Positions 62,039 to 64,000 of a DNA stretch of 64,000 nt are shown here, piece by piece. Position numbers and translations under genes: made by a program. The notes under the pieces are model-generated. The model was not told the origin of the DNA, did no database searches, and worked only from the letters and a program-made list of their open reading frames with translations. Positions within the stretch are counted from its first letter, which is position 1. The number at the start of each line of letters is the position of its first letter. Source of the DNA: Streptomyces pilosus (GTDB lineage: Bacteria; Actinomycetota; Actinomycetes; Streptomycetales; Streptomycetaceae); contig NZ_BMTU01000001.1 of NCBI RefSeq assembly GCF_014649835.1, forward strand, positions 744,001-808,000, read 5' to 3'.

Positions 62039-64000
62039 TCAGTGTCGCGCCACAGCGAGTTCTCCGCTCCCGTCTTCCCCACCCCCGGTCACCGCCAGCG
62101 CCCCGTCCCGGTCGGTCCGCAGCACGCGCGCTCCCCGGGCGCGCAGCGCGGCGACGGTGCCGGGCGCCGGGTGTCCGTAGGTGTTGTCCCGGCCGGTGCT
62201 GATCAGCGCCAGCCGCGGGTCCGCCAGGCGCAGCAGGCCCGGGTCCTGGTGGGCGGAGCCGTGGTGGGCGACCTTGAGGACGTCCACGCCGGCCAGGCTC
62301 CGGGCCGCCGCCGATCCGGCCAGGGCCCGCTGGGCCGGTGGTTCGAGGTCGCCGAGCAGCAGCAGGCGCAGACCGGCCGTGCGGACCAGCATGGCCACGC
62401 TGGCGTCGTTCGGTCCCTCCGATGCCGGATGGCCGCCGGACGGCGGCCACACCACCTCCCAGGACAGGCCGCCCGCGCGGCGGACCTCACCGGCGGCGGC
62501 GCGGGTCAGGGGGATGTGCCGGGCGGCGGCGAGTCTCCGTACGAACGCGGCCTGGCCGGCGGGCTCCTCCAGGGCCGTGGTCGCGACGGCGCCCACCTCG
62601 CGTCCGCGCAGGACACCGGGCAGGCCCGCCACGTGGTCGGCGTGGAAGTGGGTCAGGACGACGAGCGGGACGCTGGTGACGGCGAGGGAGCGCAGACAGC
62701 GGTCCACGAGGGCGGGTTCGGGGCCCGCGTCGACGACCACGGCGGCCCCCTCCCCCGCCGCCAGCACCATCGCGTCGCCCTGCCCCACGTCGCACATCAC
62801 CATCCGCCAGTCCGGGGGCGGCCAGCCCGTGATCGCCTCGGTGAGCGGGCGGGGCTGCACCACCAGCAGGACCAGCAGGAGGGCGCAGGCACCGCACCAC
62901 CAGGGGTGTGCCAGGAGCCGGCGGCCCACGGACAGCGCCACGAGGGTGGTGGCGCCGAGCGCTGCCGCTCCGGCCCATCCGCCGGGCCAGTCCACGCCCG
63001 CGCCTGGCAGTGCGGCACCGGTTCTGGCGACCTCGGCGATCCACTCCGCGGGCCAGCTCGCGCACCAGGCCAGTGCCTGCGCCGCCGGCATCGCGACGGG
63101 CGCCGTGGCGAGGGCGAGGAAGCCCAGCACCGTGGCCGGGGCGAGCGCGAACTCCGCCAGCAGGTTGCACGGGATCGCCACCAGGCTCACCCGCGCGGCG
63201 AGCACGGCGACCACGGGTGCGCAGAGCGCCTGGGCCGCGCCCGCGGCGGCCAGCGCCTCCGCCAGGCGGGGCGGTACGCCTCTGCGGCGCAGTCCCGTGC
63301 TCCAGCGGGGAGCGAGGGTGAGCAGCGCTCCGGTGGCCAGTACGGAGAGGAGGAAGCCGTAACCACGGGCCAGCCAGGGGTCGTAGAGCACCAGGAGCAG
63401 CACGGCCGTGGCCAGGGCGGGGACGAGCGATCTGCGGCGGCCGGTGGCGAGCGCGAGCAGGGCGACGGATCCGCAGGCCGCGGCCCGCAGCACGCTGGGG
63501 TCGGGCCGGCAGACGACGACGAAGCCGAGGGAGAGAGCGGCGCCCAGCAGTGCCGTGCCCCGCAGGGAGACGCCGAGACGGGGGGCGAGTCCGCGGCGTT
63601 CGGCGTTCTGGGCCAGACCGGGCGGGCCGAGGAGCAGGGCGAGGAGGATGGTGAAGTTGGCGCCGGAGACGGCGAGTGTGTGGGTGAGGTCGGTCTCCCG
63701 GAACGCCTCGTCCAGCTCCGGGGTGATTCTGGCGGTGTCGCCGACGACCAGCCCGGGCAGCAGCGCCCGGGCGTCGGCCGGCAGTCCGTCGGTGGCCTCC
63801 CGCAGCCCGGCCCGCAGCCGGCCCGCCAGCCGCTGCGGCCCGGAGGGCCCGCTCACGGTCTCGGGCCCGTCGCGGCCCTTCACCCGCAGGACGGCCGCGA
63901 ACCGGTCGCCGCCCGCCCGGGCCGGAGCGAGCCTGGCCTCGACCCGCAGTCGGGTGGAGGGGAGCAGGCGGAGCCATGGGGACGGGGAGGAAGAGGAAGA
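62039..64000 (-). CDS. comEC: ComEC/Rec2 DNA uptake channel (N-terminus outside window)
   Basis: Competence-type membrane protein; 653 residues are visible. The open frame runs to the window edge with RLLPSTRLRVEARLAPARAGGDRF, a DUF4131 stretch, so a start at GTG 63883 is not believable. The Competence domain has about eight membrane segments (for example ANFTILLALLLGPPGL, LGAALSLGFVVV, FLLSVLATGALLTLAP). The C-terminal MBL domain has CDVGQGDAMVL, VVLTHFHADHVAGLPG and KVAHHGSAHQDP. Streptomyces are not known to be generally competent, but comEC is conserved. NAT follows after four bases. Confidence 0.93.
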   Translation of the reverse strand, partial: SSSSSPSPWLRLLPSTRLRVEARLAPARAGGDRFAAVLRVKGRDGPETVSGPSGPQRLAGRLRAGLREATDGLPADARALLPGLVVGDTARITPELDEAFRETDLTHTLAVSGANFTILLALLLGPPGLAQNAERRGLAPRLGVSLRGTALLGAALSLGFVVVCRPDPSVLRAAACGSVALLALATGRRRSLVPALATAVLLLVLYDPWLARGYGFLLSVLATGALLTLAPRWSTGLRRRGVPPRLAEALAAAGAAQALCAPVVAVLAARVSLVAIPCNLLAEFALAPATVLGFLALATAPVAMPAAQALAWCASWPAEWIAEVARTGAALPGAGVDWPGGWAGAAALGATTLVALSVGRRLLAHPWWCGACALLLVLLVVQPRPLTEAITGWPPPDWRMVMCDVGQGDAMVLAAGEGAAVVVDAGPEPALVDRCLRSLAVTSVPLVVLTHFHADHVAGLPGVLRGREVGAVATTALEEPAGQAAFVRRLAAARHIPLTRAAAGEVRRAGGLSWEVVWPPSGGHPASEGPNDASVAMLVRTAGLRLLLLGDLEPPAQRALAGSAAARSLAGVDVLKVAHHGSAHQDPGLLRLADPRLALISTGRDNTYGHPAPGTVAALRARGARVLRTDRDGALAVTGGGEDGSGELAVARH

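Noticed and set aside
63881..63883. GTG as the start of comEC
   Set aside because: The frame continues to the window edge with typical DUF4131 sequence, so the gene is truncated by the window and not short.

Overview
The window is a high-GC chromosomal segment of a Streptomyces species. Codon third positions are almost all G or C, GTG and TTG starts are common, several genes look leaderless, and the gene order matches what I remember of the Streptomyces coelicolor chromosome from about SCO2494 (ppdK) to SCO2567 (comEC). I cannot assign the species from the sequence alone. I see no tRNA, rRNA, CRISPR array, insertion sequence or prophage.

Layout. 1-5.8 kb: 3' part of the view of ppdK (its C-terminus is outside), a membrane sulfatase-fold protein, a tRNA-dihydrouridine synthase and a small C2H2-like protein. 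5.8-12.2 kb: glycyl-tRNA synthetase divergent from the zinc-uptake operon znuACB and zur, then uppS and recO on the other strand. 12.4-15.3 kb: small-gene region with an XRE regulator/DUF397 pair, a divergent pair of tiny coupled genes, an ArsR-type regulator with a small partner, and a small gene split by a frameshift. 15.3-22.2 kb: a minus-strand cassette of uncharacterised genes (families named after SCO2521-SCO2525: two unknown proteins, a ParA-like protein with an altered P-loop, a 614-residue unknown protein and an NNMT-like methyltransferase), possibly including a membrane coiled-coil protein at its end. This is the least explained system in the window.

22.5-28.8 kb: GNAT acetyltransferase, TerB-like protein with zinc ribbons, leuA with a leucine leader-peptide attenuator, a protealysin-like M4 protease followed by its probable emfourin-type inhibitor, and a GH1 glycosidase. 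28.8-34.2 kb: the conserved era / degenerate cytidine deaminase / MmcQ / CBS-CNNM protein / ybeY / phoH block, interrupted by one secreted protein gene. 34.3-40.9 kb: PfkB-type sugar kinase, glucarate dehydratase, MFS transporter, adenine/adenosine deaminase, RNase Z and a HIT protein, with two CRP-like palindromes flanking the dehydratase gene. 41-49.2 kb: tricorn-type protease, lipoprotein, rsmE, nitronate monooxygenase, and the hrcA-dnaJ2 heat-shock operon behind a CIRCE element. 49.3-56.5 kb: MBL-fold hydrolase, DUF3097 protein, hemW, a SpoIIE-type phosphatase and a long-chain acyl-CoA ligase. 56.7-64 kb: lepA divergent from rpsT, a SnoaL-like protein, holA, a small protein, arylamine N-acetyltransferase and comEC (N-terminus outside).

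Most of the window is core housekeeping. The parts worth attention are the 15.3-22.2 kb cassette, the protease/inhibitor pair, the XRE/DUF397 module, the frameshifted gene, three tandem repeat tracts (near 4.1, 30.3 and 59.3 kb), a nested 27-bp inverted repeat at 50.9 kb, and several clear regulatory sites (Zur box, CIRCE, leuA attenuator, CRP-like and ArsR-like palindromes).
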